Source: Thozetella sp. PMI_491 (lineage: Eukaryota; Ascomycota; Sordariomycetes; Chaetosphaeriales; Chaetosphaeriaceae). Taken from it: DNA of 64,000 nt. This document shows positions 1-8,951 of the stretch, piece after piece (within the stretch, counting starts at the first letter, position 1; each line of letters begins with the position of its first letter). The DNA lies in assembly GCA_021432635.1 (NCBI GenBank), contig MU270077.1, positions 209,531 to 273,530 on the forward strand, in the 5' to 3' direction. Under the pieces are notes generated by a model. The model did no database searches and was not told where the DNA came from. It saw nothing but the letters and a program-made list of their open reading frames with translations. The position numbers and the translations under genes are program-made.

Positions 1-177
1 TATTAACTGGGCAATAGATCACCGATGATTGAACGTGGTGCAACGTTTATTGAGTGCTGGGGCTAATGATGACGTGTCGGAAGCGGTACAAGGTAGATAG
101 GCGATGCAAGTTAATGCAGTAATATTTGTATGGAATCTTCTCTAGCTCTTGTGTGTTTGCTTACGATTAACCAGAAA

Positions 178-2477
178 TTATCGGCTAGAAATTATGGAAG
201 ATGCCTTCTCCAGCGCAGTAGCAACTGTCCCTAACCACTGGTTTGCTCCTTCAATGTCATTCTTCTCTAGGCTTTCCAGAACTCCGGGGAAAGCAACACC
301 ATCGTAGCCATACCACAGGCCAGGTGCAAATATCTGGAAGTCAGGATGTCAGCTTCAACACTGCTGATCGCATCGGCGTAGGCGGACTAACCATGTGTCT
401 GTACCACGGCCTACCAGGCAGGCCACCATTCTTGTCCAAGAGGAAAGACCTCTCCAGGTTGATATACTGCTTGTTGACCTCAACTATCTCTGCCTCGTCT
501 CTGACCTGGGCGTCCATCGCCTTGAGAGCACAGGCCCGCGCGTCGAGGTTTTGGGCGGCTTTGTCAAACGCCACTATCGCATCCTCAAGCGGCTGCCAAT
601 CAAGTGACCTTCCAGCCTCCTTCAGTTTTAGTGTGGCAAGGTGCCTCTGTAACGACTCAGAATAACTCCCGGCCTCAAACTGTATCAGATGTACGCCTGC
701 GAGGCGCACAGCCAAAAGCCCAAAGATCTGCGCCATCGCACGGTGTTTCTTAAACCCCACATCGCCGAAGTGCTCTAGCCAGTAATAGCTGTCATAGTTG
801 GAGTGATATGGATAGACAGATGTACCCTGCCTATTAAATATCATATCCACGGACGGGATACCAAGATGGTCGAAAAACACGGTGTAGTCGCTCCCAGTGC
901 CCATCAAATCCAGCAGAGGCTGCTTAACATTGGGGTTTCCTCTTTGTTGATCGCTTAGCCAGTCATCAAAGACAAGCTTGCCTTCATTTACCGGAGAAGG
1001 CACCTTATGGGTTATGTCACGGAGCACTGAATCTAGTAGGGGACTACCCGTTGCGCCAAGGACATTGCCACCATTTGTCGACTCGTCCACATTGATATCT
1101 GCAAGAGCTTTTTAGTACCGCCCCGATTCCTCTTTTCAGTGGGACTTCTAACTTACAAGCAACGCAATTACGGCTCAGAAACTGCGCGTTATGCTCTCCC
1201 CACTCTGTCGACCCAACGAGACCGTACTCTTCATTGTCCCACGAGGCAAGAATACTGTTGCACTTCTGTTAAAATCGACCAGAATTGCCAACCCCAAGAA
1301 GCAGGACTGTTTACTCACATCTTCCTGTAAGGTTTCCACCCTTGCGAGACCAGCACGCCGAGGCCCCGTGCTACCTCGTTGATTGCCGCGCTGCCACTCA
1401 CAGGGTCTACAGCGCCGGGACACCATGAATCATGATGGTTCCCCAGCACAATGCATTCGTCTGTTTCCCCGCTAACTGTGCCGATAACGTTATAGATGGG
1501 TGCATATCGATATTCCCCTTCTCATGTAAGCCGAGCACCTCATAGATAATGCGAACTCCGACCCTACCTTCATTATATAATGAAACCTTTACTCGGCTAG
1601 GCCCCGTGTAATAGTTAACACCGTCAATCTCGCCTTTCCAATCAGCGCCGGATCCGCCAATCTCATCGGGGCTAAGACCGCATCCATTAAGTGCAAGTAG
1701 AAACGGCGTCGCGTCGGCGAAGGAGATGGGCAGAGACGGGATCGTGGGAATGGCGTGTGTAGGATCCAACCTCTTCGTCTCATCCCCGGGTAAGCTCGGA
1801 TAGCCAGGAGTGGACGGATCCCCGACTGCTACCGAAAAGAAGTCCACGCTCCCTCTCTGGATGCTCTTCGGGTGGCGGGCTGGGCCGTGAGGATAGTGCT
1901 GGTAACCGTTCTTCGCGGTATACTCGCCATCCTCCTGCGGATCGTTGTACATGACAACGCCAGCGGCGCCAAACTGCTCTGCAGCACGGACTTTGAGACC
2001 GCGAAACACTTTCCCATATTTGCAGATGACGATCTTGCCTTCGACCGACACACCGCGCGCCTTCATGAGCTGAAAGTCTCCTATCGTGCCAAAGTTGGCG
2101 TACACAAGCTCGGCACACACGTTGCCGTTGGCGCTGAAGCCGTGGAATGCGGGAAGGGAGTTTGGTGGCGCGGATGTAGGATCCTCAGGCAGCTCATCCT
2201 CGGTGAGGCTCGCTGTGAATGCAACGCTGTCCTCACTTCCCCGGCCGTGTAGTCGCAATGAGGAGCCTATGGGGAAGTTCTGCAAGACATCGTAGCGCAC
2301 CAGCTCAGTGGGAATGCCGTAGGATAGCCACAGGTCGCGAATGCTTTCGGCATGTGCTAAGTCCCCGGCAAGATGGCTGTCGCTGCTGTATAGTCGAGAC
2401 CAATGCCGTAGCTTGTCTATCTGCGGGGTGTCCAGCATAAACTGCTCTACTGCCTCTTGGCCCCATGCCTTGGTCAT
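178..2477 (-). CDS. Glutamate carboxypeptidase II-like M28B metallopeptidase
   Basis: Predicted zinc carboxypeptidase of the M28B (GCPII/NAALADase) family, which removes C-terminal residues from peptides. I join five exons: 1568-2477, 1319-1520, 1157-1254, 392-1098 and 178-333. All junctions are GT-AG and in frame, giving 690 aa. The first exon carries the protease-associated domain. The M28 core follows with GNHHDSW and GAVDP (zinc His and Asp), WDNEEYG (catalytic and metal Glu pair), NVDEST (Asp) and YPYHSNYDSYYW (His), so all expected ligands are present. The C-terminal exons carry a TfR-dimer-like region. The chosen start begins almost at the catalytic ectodomain: no signal anchor is visible, unlike animal GCPII, so the protein may be soluble or may have an unseen upstream exon. 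The next gene, also a peptidase, lies upstream on the same strand. Confidence 0.9.
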
Positions 2478-3008
2478 TTTCGATCGGCCAATTCTTGTCG
2501 ACCAGCCTCCTGCTTCTTTCTCTGATGCTCCCGGTCGGAGTTTGCGGCTACGATTGGTCTTTGGATACTCGGATCCTTATCATTCCCGATTCCAGAACCA
2601 ATCGTCTCACCGAAGAATTCCCTTAGCAATACGATATCCGGTATCGGTCACCGGCCCTGAGCAGAGGCGAAGGCCCACCGAAGGCCCGCTCGTGGGTCCA
2701 GATTAGCCAACTCCGTCGGTGACCCACGCCGAACTGACAATCAGCTAAAAACGCCTAGGGTGTATTTTTGCGAGTTGGCGGCCCATTTGTACAAGCGCCT
2801 CTGATGGGGAACATCCACTCGCTTGGAAGCACTAGTCCAGGACTGACATGGCTGCAACTTGTCAGGAGCTGCCAGAGGTACAGCATCAGTCAGATATTGT
2901 CCCAAGGCACATGGTACTAATCAACAGTATCAGGTCGTTGCGATGCCGCCGCCGTAGGTTGGATGCGCAGCATCAGAATATTGCGTTCTCCTAGGCTTCG
3001 ACATTACC
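2478..3008. other. Intergenic, 5' side of M28B gene
   Basis: This gap holds the promoter side of the M28B gene and the 3' side of the M20 gene. I see no supported exon, RNA gene or repeat. Confidence 0.5.
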
Positions 3009-4235
3009 CTATCCGCAAATGTCCATGATCACCCGCACGAACATCCTTACACAGTCTAAGAAATCAGAAATATCAACCTTTTCGTCCGGTCTGGTGTTAT
3101 ACCTCCCTCCGGGCCCACAGACAATGCCCTCCATGCCCAACTTCTTATACATGTGCCCAGCGTCTGAGCCGTAGAAGCAGACTGGCGCAAGCACCCCAGT
3201 GGGCTGCTCTTGTCCTCTGACCTCGAAGTAAGCCCTGTTGAGAGACCTGACAATTTCCGAGTCCCTGGGCACCTCAAACGCAGGCATAGTGTCGTCGGCT
3301 CTTGGCGCAAGTTCGTAAGTCATTCCCGGAAACCGGGTAGCCGTCTTCTCGATAGTCTCCCGAAGCGTCTCCAAAACATCGTCGCGGCTCTGCCCCGGTG
3401 CGAATCTCGCAGCTCCGGATATTTTGCACACGTCTGCCACCTGCGGCGGCCTCCATTCCGCCAGCTCCCGACCCAAGGCACCGTGGACAACCCCGACTTG
3501 GCATCGGTTGCACTTCTCGTGGTCCTTGCTCTTGGCTCCGCGGAAAGTCAGGCCGTTTAGCTTGGGAATCAATTCGCAGGCGGCCATGATGGCATCGACA
3601 GCCTCCTCCCGGGCGGACATGTGACGCGTGATGCCGACGAGAGTGATGTCGAAAACCACGGATTCAGCATGCATTGTGATGGCCCGTATGTCCGAAGGTT
3701 CGCAATTAATAAAATAGTCTGCGTTAATCTTCCCCTGTTCGATCAGGGCAACGGTACCAACGCCGCCCTGGAGCTCACCGACCACATAGGTCAGTATCAC
3801 GTCTCCGCGTGGCTGCCATCCGCTCGCTTTCAAAGCTTGGACGGCACAGTAATATGCGGCACAGCCAGACTTCATGTTGCTCACTCCGATCCCGTAGATG
3901 AAGTCATCGTCCACTTTTCCTTCCCACGGGTCGACTGTCCAGCCTTCGCCGACGGGGTTGGTGTCCAAATGCCCATTGAAGAGCAACGACCTTGGCTTGG
4001 TCGACTTGTCGCCTTGACCTGAGCCCTTCCAGGTTCCGACAGCATTTTGGCGCTTGCCCCCATCGAACGGGCATACGCTGGCATCGAGTCCGATCTCTCG
4101 CATTCTCTCAGCCATGAAGCTAGTGGCTTCCAACTCGCCATCGGTTTTGGAGTAGCTTTTGATCTGCACAAGTCTCGAGAGAAATGTGAGACATTCCTCC
4201 CGATTGATGTCGGGAATCTGCACGGTAACCATCAT
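3009..4235 (-). CDS. M20-family peptidase/deacylase homologue, divergent metal site
   Basis: Single-exon, 408-aa protein of the M20 (ArgE/DapE/CPG2) fold, a family of dizinc amidohydrolases acting on N-acyl amino acids or peptides. HLDTNP near residue 92 matches the first motif (metal His and catalytic Asp). The other positions diverge. GVSNMKSG has Asn where the bridging Asp is usual. GELQGG keeps the general-base Glu but has Leu where a second, metal-binding Glu is usual. NCEPSD keeps an acidic residue. GPGGRYNTRPDE has Thr where the terminal metal His is usual. The protein could be a non-canonical subfamily using other ligands or one metal, or could have lost activity; reading frame and length are intact, which argues for retained function. 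No signal peptide is seen. It is divergent from the MFS transporter gene. Confidence 0.85.
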   Translation of the reverse strand: MMVTVQIPDINREECLTFLSRLVQIKSYSKTDGELEATSFMAERMREIGLDASVCPFDGGKRQNAVGTWKGSGQGDKSTKPRSLLFNGHLDTNPVGEGWTVDPWEGKVDDDFIYGIGVSNMKSGCAAYYCAVQALKASGWQPRGDVILTYVVGELQGGVGTVALIEQGKINADYFINCEPSDIRAITMHAESVVFDITLVGITRHMSAREEAVDAIMAACELIPKLNGLTFRGAKSKDHEKCNRCQVGVVHGALGRELAEWRPPQVADVCKISGAARFAPGQSRDDVLETLRETIEKTATRFPGMTYELAPRADDTMPAFEVPRDSEIVRSLNRAYFEVRGQEQPTGVLAPVCFYGSDAGHMYKKLGMEGIVCGPGGRYNTRPDEKVDISDFLDCVRMFVRVIMDICG

Positions 4236-5167
4236 TAGGAGAGCAGGCGTAGTGATCGACTATGATTCTTTTCCTTTCCAGCACAGACGGATGCTCCGTT
4301 TTGAAAAGCTGATGGGTAGTACATCAGAAAAAATGGCAACGTCTATTGGGGTTGGCTTGGTGCCTGTTTCGGTAGGCCGATCTTGATTTCCCTAATGCCC
4401 CGATATAGGCCAGCTAATGTCTGGTGCGCTAGTCCAACCTGGGCTTAATGGTGCCATTGCTTCGTTAATTCCCTCCCCACATCCACTGGAACGAAGCAGC
4501 AGTCCGGATGCTTGCATCCGCCCAGATTCGAAAGAGCGCCGTTCCAAAGAGCCAGATGGCCCCCAGGTTCTGGCTCAGAAGGCTACACCGGGATCGGCTA
4601 CATACCAAAGGTCTATGTTGAGTCCGGCCAAGCTTTGTCAGCCTCAAAGGCCCTTTCTGCAAGAGGATCTGTCCCCTCTGAATCGTTCTCCCAAATGACC
4701 TACAGGCTCCGCATATCTCTCTCTGTCTTCCGTAGAAGCCACATCAACGAAGACCGGGGTGTTGACTAGAGCCTGTCCAACTGTTTGACCGAGAGGAAGC
4801 CTCAAAGTGGGCATGCAAGATCGGGGTTGCATCCCGCCCACTCGGGCCTCATCGGAACACGGTCAGATAACGACCCACCTAGCTCCATGAGATCCATGCT
4901 CCTCCGTCGCTGTCCAACCAGAAACCGGCGTTTCTTTCGCGCTCTTTTTTAAAAAAGATAAGAACGCATGGGCGTAACGCTTGAGGGTTCAAATTGGTCA
5001 TTGCATGATCTCAAGTCAGCGTGGACATTCATGTTAGATCTGGGGTATACATTCGAGTCGTTCGCAACCAAGTGCCCTCATCAGTGCCCTCATCATAGCA
5101 TCCCCTCAAGAGCTGCTGATGCCTTGTACTCCAGAACAAGTGCTAGATTGATTACCACTAGATTGTC
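4236..5167. other. Divergent promoter region, M20 gene and MFS gene
   Basis: About 0.9 kb between two divergent start codons, so it should hold both promoters. No exon or repeat family was recognised. Confidence 0.5.
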
Positions 5168-7084
5168 ATGGCTCCTAGTGACGAAGTCCACGTGGGCGCA
5201 AGCTCGTCCCCCGAAGCGGCTCCCGACAACACGGCCGAGGCTCTGAAGGGAGAAGTCGCCGACGAGGGATATGAGTTATTCGAAAGGACTGGCCGGGAAG
5301 CTGTTACCGAAGAAGCGAGCAATGCAGTGCGGCGGAAGCTCGACCTCCGGCTGCTGCCGCTCATGTGCTTTCTTTACGGCCTAAATTATGTTGATGTAAG
5401 CCTTGTTTCGCAGTTGTTGATTTCTTCCTCTTGGTATATGTCTCACGAACACTGCTTCCGAGACATACTCCGAACGCACGCATAAAAGGCAATTTATTGA
5501 CTGAGAAACCTGAATAGAGTCCGTCTCCCCATGCTCCTTTTTGCCATTTTCAATATCGGGAGCATTTGAGCTCCTGCTCTTGGGACATGCTCCGGGTAGC
5601 TATAGAAACATCCATTCTGGGAGATTACTGACACTGGGTCATGGATAGAGGTTGCCATGGGCTGGGCAGTACTGTTCAACTTCCGCCAGGACCTCGGCCT
5701 TGTCGGTGATCAGTATTCATGGGCAAGCTCTATGTTCTATTTCGCCTACCTGGTATCTCAGTATCCCGCCAACTATATCCTCCAGAGATACCCCACGGCC
5801 AAGGTGTTGAGCTGCTCCGTGATTTGCTGGGGTGTCCTAATGCTTGGGTGAGTATCGGGCTATTTTCTTTTCTGCTTAGAATGCTGCTCACCATATCTCT
5901 GCCTCCAGTCACCTTGGCCTCAAGAACTTCGCAGGCCTTCTGGTTCTCCGATTCCTTCTTGGCGTTGCCGAATCCGTTGTTACTCCGGGCTTTGTGCTGT
6001 ACACCTCCATGTTTTATACGCGAAGCGAGCAGGTGTACCGCACGATGGCCTGGGCAGCCATGCAGGGACTCTTCTCCATCATATCCAGTTTACTATCGTT
6101 CGGTCTCGGCCATATTACGAACACGGCCCTACGGCCTTGGGAGTATATCTTCCTTGTTCTTGGGCTGCTCAGCATCCTCTGCGGTGTCTGCTGGCTGTTC
6201 TTTATGCCCGAAACGCCTAATAAGACTCCCTTCTTAAATGAACGAGAGCAAGCCATTGCGGTTCACCGGGTTGCACAGAACATGATGGGAATCAAGAGCT
6301 ACCAGTGGAAATCTTACCAAATCTGGCACGCGGTCAAGGACCCTAAGACCTGGCTCATCTTGGCATTCGTTCTATTTACCCAACTGCCCAATGGAGGTCT
6401 TACTAGCTTCGGATCTCTCGTCATCTCCGGCTTTGGATTCGACTCATTCAGGACTCTACTTATCGGGCTGCCTTCGTCTGTCGTCAGTGCGGGAGGCATG
6501 ATAGTCTGGGGTATCTTTTCGATCAAGTACCCAAACCTCAGAACCTGGGGCATGATCGTCCCTCTTCTGCCTGCCATCGCTGGCATCTCCGCTGTCTACG
6601 CAACGATGAATACTGGGGCGAACAAATATGGCCGAGTCGTGGCCTACTGGCTCATTAACTCTTACGCAATCACTGTGAGTTCGGTCTACCCCAGATGCGG
6701 CATCCAAACGTCTACTAACCCTCAACCCTCATCCAGTGGCCGTTCGCTCTCACCATGGTTGGTCAGAATGTGGCCGGCCATACCAAACGCGCCATCACGA
6801 ACACAATGCTGCTGGTTATTTTTGCAGCTGGAAATATCGCGGGACCTTTCTTCTTCCGTGCCCAGGACGCACCCGGATATGTGCTAGCGATCGCCACCAT
6901 TCTCATCTTCTTCTGTCTCGCATTTTTCAGCGGCATTGCTCTCCGGGTCTACATGATTTTCGAGAATCGCAGGAGAGATCGCGTTTATGGCGTGCTGAGC
7001 ACGGAAGAGAAGGTGGATGGCATGCGCTTGGGGATGCACGATAGAACGGACTTAGAGAACACGGATTTCAGATATGTTCTATAA
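5168..7084 (+). CDS. MFS transporter, Dal5/anion:cation symporter type
   Basis: Plasma-membrane permease of the allantoate-permease-like (ACS) branch of the major facilitator superfamily; the likely substrate is a carboxylate or vitamin-like anion. I join exons 5168-5395, a single nucleotide at 5518, 5649-5847, 5909-6674 and 6737-7084, giving 1,542 nt and 513 aa with the frame closing exactly. The N-terminal tail is acidic. The first helix region reads GLNYVD-K-VAMGW, and the Asp-Lys pair is a feature of this family. Later come SQYPANYILQRYP, a central loop with PETPNKTP, and WPFALTMVGQN in the C-terminal half. Intron 2 (5519-5648) is the introner-like copy described separately. The methyltransferase gene downstream is convergent and may share a pathway, but nothing proves it. 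Confidence 0.9.
5396..5517 (+). other. MFS intron 1, abutting a one-nucleotide exon
   Basis: GTAAGC donor after the Asp codon of GLNYVD and an acceptor ending in GAATAG. It is followed by one nucleotide (A at 5518) and then at once by another intron. After removal of the downstream intron, this acceptor would face AAG GTT GCC ATG, coding Lys-Val-Ala-Met. Confidence 0.6.
5519..5648 (+). repeat. Introner-like intron element, copy 1 (130 nt)
   Basis: This intron starts GTCCGTCTCCCC and ends GGTCATGGATAG. It shares sequence along its length with the intron at 9897-10034 in an unrelated F-box gene. In the first 33 nt, 25 positions match and seven of the eight differences are transitions. An internal 46-nt stretch starting ATCGGGAGCA matches at 39 positions without gaps. 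The inverted repeat CGGGAGCAT (5557-5565) and ATGCTCCGG (5587-5595) can form a stem. The branch-point candidate is ACTGACACT. The hexamer ATAGAG occurs on both flanks of the element, at its left junction and at its 3' end. Confidence 0.8.
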
Positions 7085-7338
7085 GCTGATACAATCTATA
7101 TAAGTTGACCTAGGCCAAGCCTTGGCTGCCTCGAGCGGGGTTAGAGGCTGGGCGACGCCACCGACTATGTATGCGGCTGCGGGCTATGCAGCCAAGCTAG
7201 CTAGCCGCCCTGATAGCCACGGTTCCTAAGCTATAATTATACAACTAGTCAAGTATCCTATTAGTGGTGGAGTAAACAGGTAACCGCAGATACTAATCAG
7301 ACATCTGACTTGCGGCCACTCTACAGCACTCGTACTAC

Positions 7339-8232
7339 CTACTCTACCCTAGTGATGGTAAAAAGCAAGCGGCGGCTGTTTTCATCCTCAACAGGACTGT
7401 CAGGGTTAATCCCAACCATGTCCATGGTGCCTTCTACTTTCCATCGCGTCTGCGTCGCCTCCCCAATCTCCTTCCACATAGCATCGAGCGACTCTACACT
7501 GTGCCTGTAGCTGAAGCTCTTTTCCTTGATCGCGGCCACATTCCCCGGCTGAACGCTGCCGATCTGCCTGCCGACGATAACCCCCCCTTTGTTCAAGAGT
7601 TTCGCGACTTGCTTGCCAGCAGTGATCTGCTCGTCGAGCATAAACAGGTGGAAAAAGGCGCTGCAGTGTATGACGTCGTGGCCGCGCTCCTCCAGGCTTG
7701 TCCATACCTCTCCTTGCGCTGCTCCCTTGAAAACGTCGGCAACCACGAACCGCGACTGCAGCGTCTCTCTGTCGAGGAAAAAATCGTAACCCAGTTCCAT
7801 CAGAGACCTTTCGATATCAAGGCCGACAACGTGCCGGGACGGGACACCGTCTTGGACGAGCTGGCGTAGATCCTGCCCAAAGCAGCATCCTATATCTAAA
7901 TAGGCGGCATCTGGGCGCTTGAGACGCTCGACAATTGTGTCATACAGAGGATGCGTGAGCAGGGTGAGGTTTGCAAACCGGTAAAGGCCGATGCACGGGT
8001 AAGGATTGGCCACAAACCCGCGTTCTCGCTATAGCTCGATTAGGATGTTATGGGCCATGGAGTTTCGGGCCCCGATGCCTACTATCTTGTTGACGTGCTC
8101 TACAACCTCAGAACTGGGCACCTTGGAGTAGCTCTCTAGGAGCTTGCGGATAGGCTCGTTAACTTCCGTCAACTCTTGCTGATACCATCCTCGGTTTCGC
8201 TCGGGAAATGAGGTTTCGTTCGTGGCTGCCAT
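7339..8232 (-). CDS. SAM-dependent methyltransferase, fungal meroterpenoid-cluster type
   Basis: Predicted class I methyltransferase resembling the small methyltransferases of fungal meroterpenoid clusters (AusD type), which methylate carboxyl or hydroxyl groups of intermediates. Exons 8083-8232 and 7339-8028 join across a 54-nt intron to give 279 aa. The junction restores HVNKI-RERGFVANPYPCIG, which is typical of the family; without splicing, an in-frame TAG interrupts it. SAM motif I reads YLDIGCCFGQDLR, and VVGLDIE is the following acidic loop. The start chosen is the Met of MAATNETSF, because upstream sequence in frame is not family-like. It is convergent with the MFS gene and divergent from the F-box gene. 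No polyketide synthase, prenyltransferase or cyclase lies nearby, so its substrate is unknown. Confidence 0.88.
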
Positions 8233-8951
8233 ATTTACAATCAGACTACTCGGGTCGTAGAATCCGTTGATGGAGACGAAAGAGCAGCGAAATGCTGGTT
8301 TTGGGTTGGCAGACTGCCCTAATCTCGCTGCAGAGTGTAGGAGTTGAATAAAGAGCACAGGGGCCAAATGAGGAGGGACAGAGGGAATTAAATCACCAGC
8401 CAAATGAGGAGGCAGAGGCAAATAAGGGATAAAGCCGAAGATCGGGGCTACGGTCGTAGTGGGCCATCTGACACGAAGCCAATACATCTATCTGGGGTTT
8501 GGCGACAGGATTCGTGGTCAATGAGGTCCAAGCTAACAATCTTTCCAGGACCAGAGTCAGCACTAATACCTACCGGTAGGTATTCGTCACGATCCCCGGG
8601 AAAGAAGGGCCCCGGATACCGACTATTAGGACTGCTAGCGAGGGGCATAACAAGAGTCTTGGTAAGCGGGAAATCCTCTGTCTCGGGAAGATGCTTGGAC
8701 TGGTCACGTGAGAGCGCGACCTGGGTCGTGCCGCACGAGTCCCGATGTGGACAGCGGCAGGCAGCAGCCACAGGCAGCTACCGCAGCCTAGGCCAATTTC
8801 GCGTGGAGCTAAAGCACCGAAACGCCTATTTCAACCCTCTGCGCGCCTCCTAATGCCCTTGTCCGCGAATTCCAGGGTGCTTTCCAGCAGATCATTCGCA
8901 CGGCTCCAGGCGTGTTTACCCTTGGAATTTCCCCAACCCCGAGCCAGCAGA
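8233..8951. promoter_or_regulatory. Divergent promoter with a perfect 20-bp palindrome
   Basis: This 0.7-kb gap separates the divergent methyltransferase and F-box starts. At 8565-8584 it carries AATACCTACCGGTAGGTATT, a perfect 20-bp palindrome centred on ACCGGT. Such a site would suit a dimeric regulator, but its function is inferred only from symmetry and position. Confidence 0.5.
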
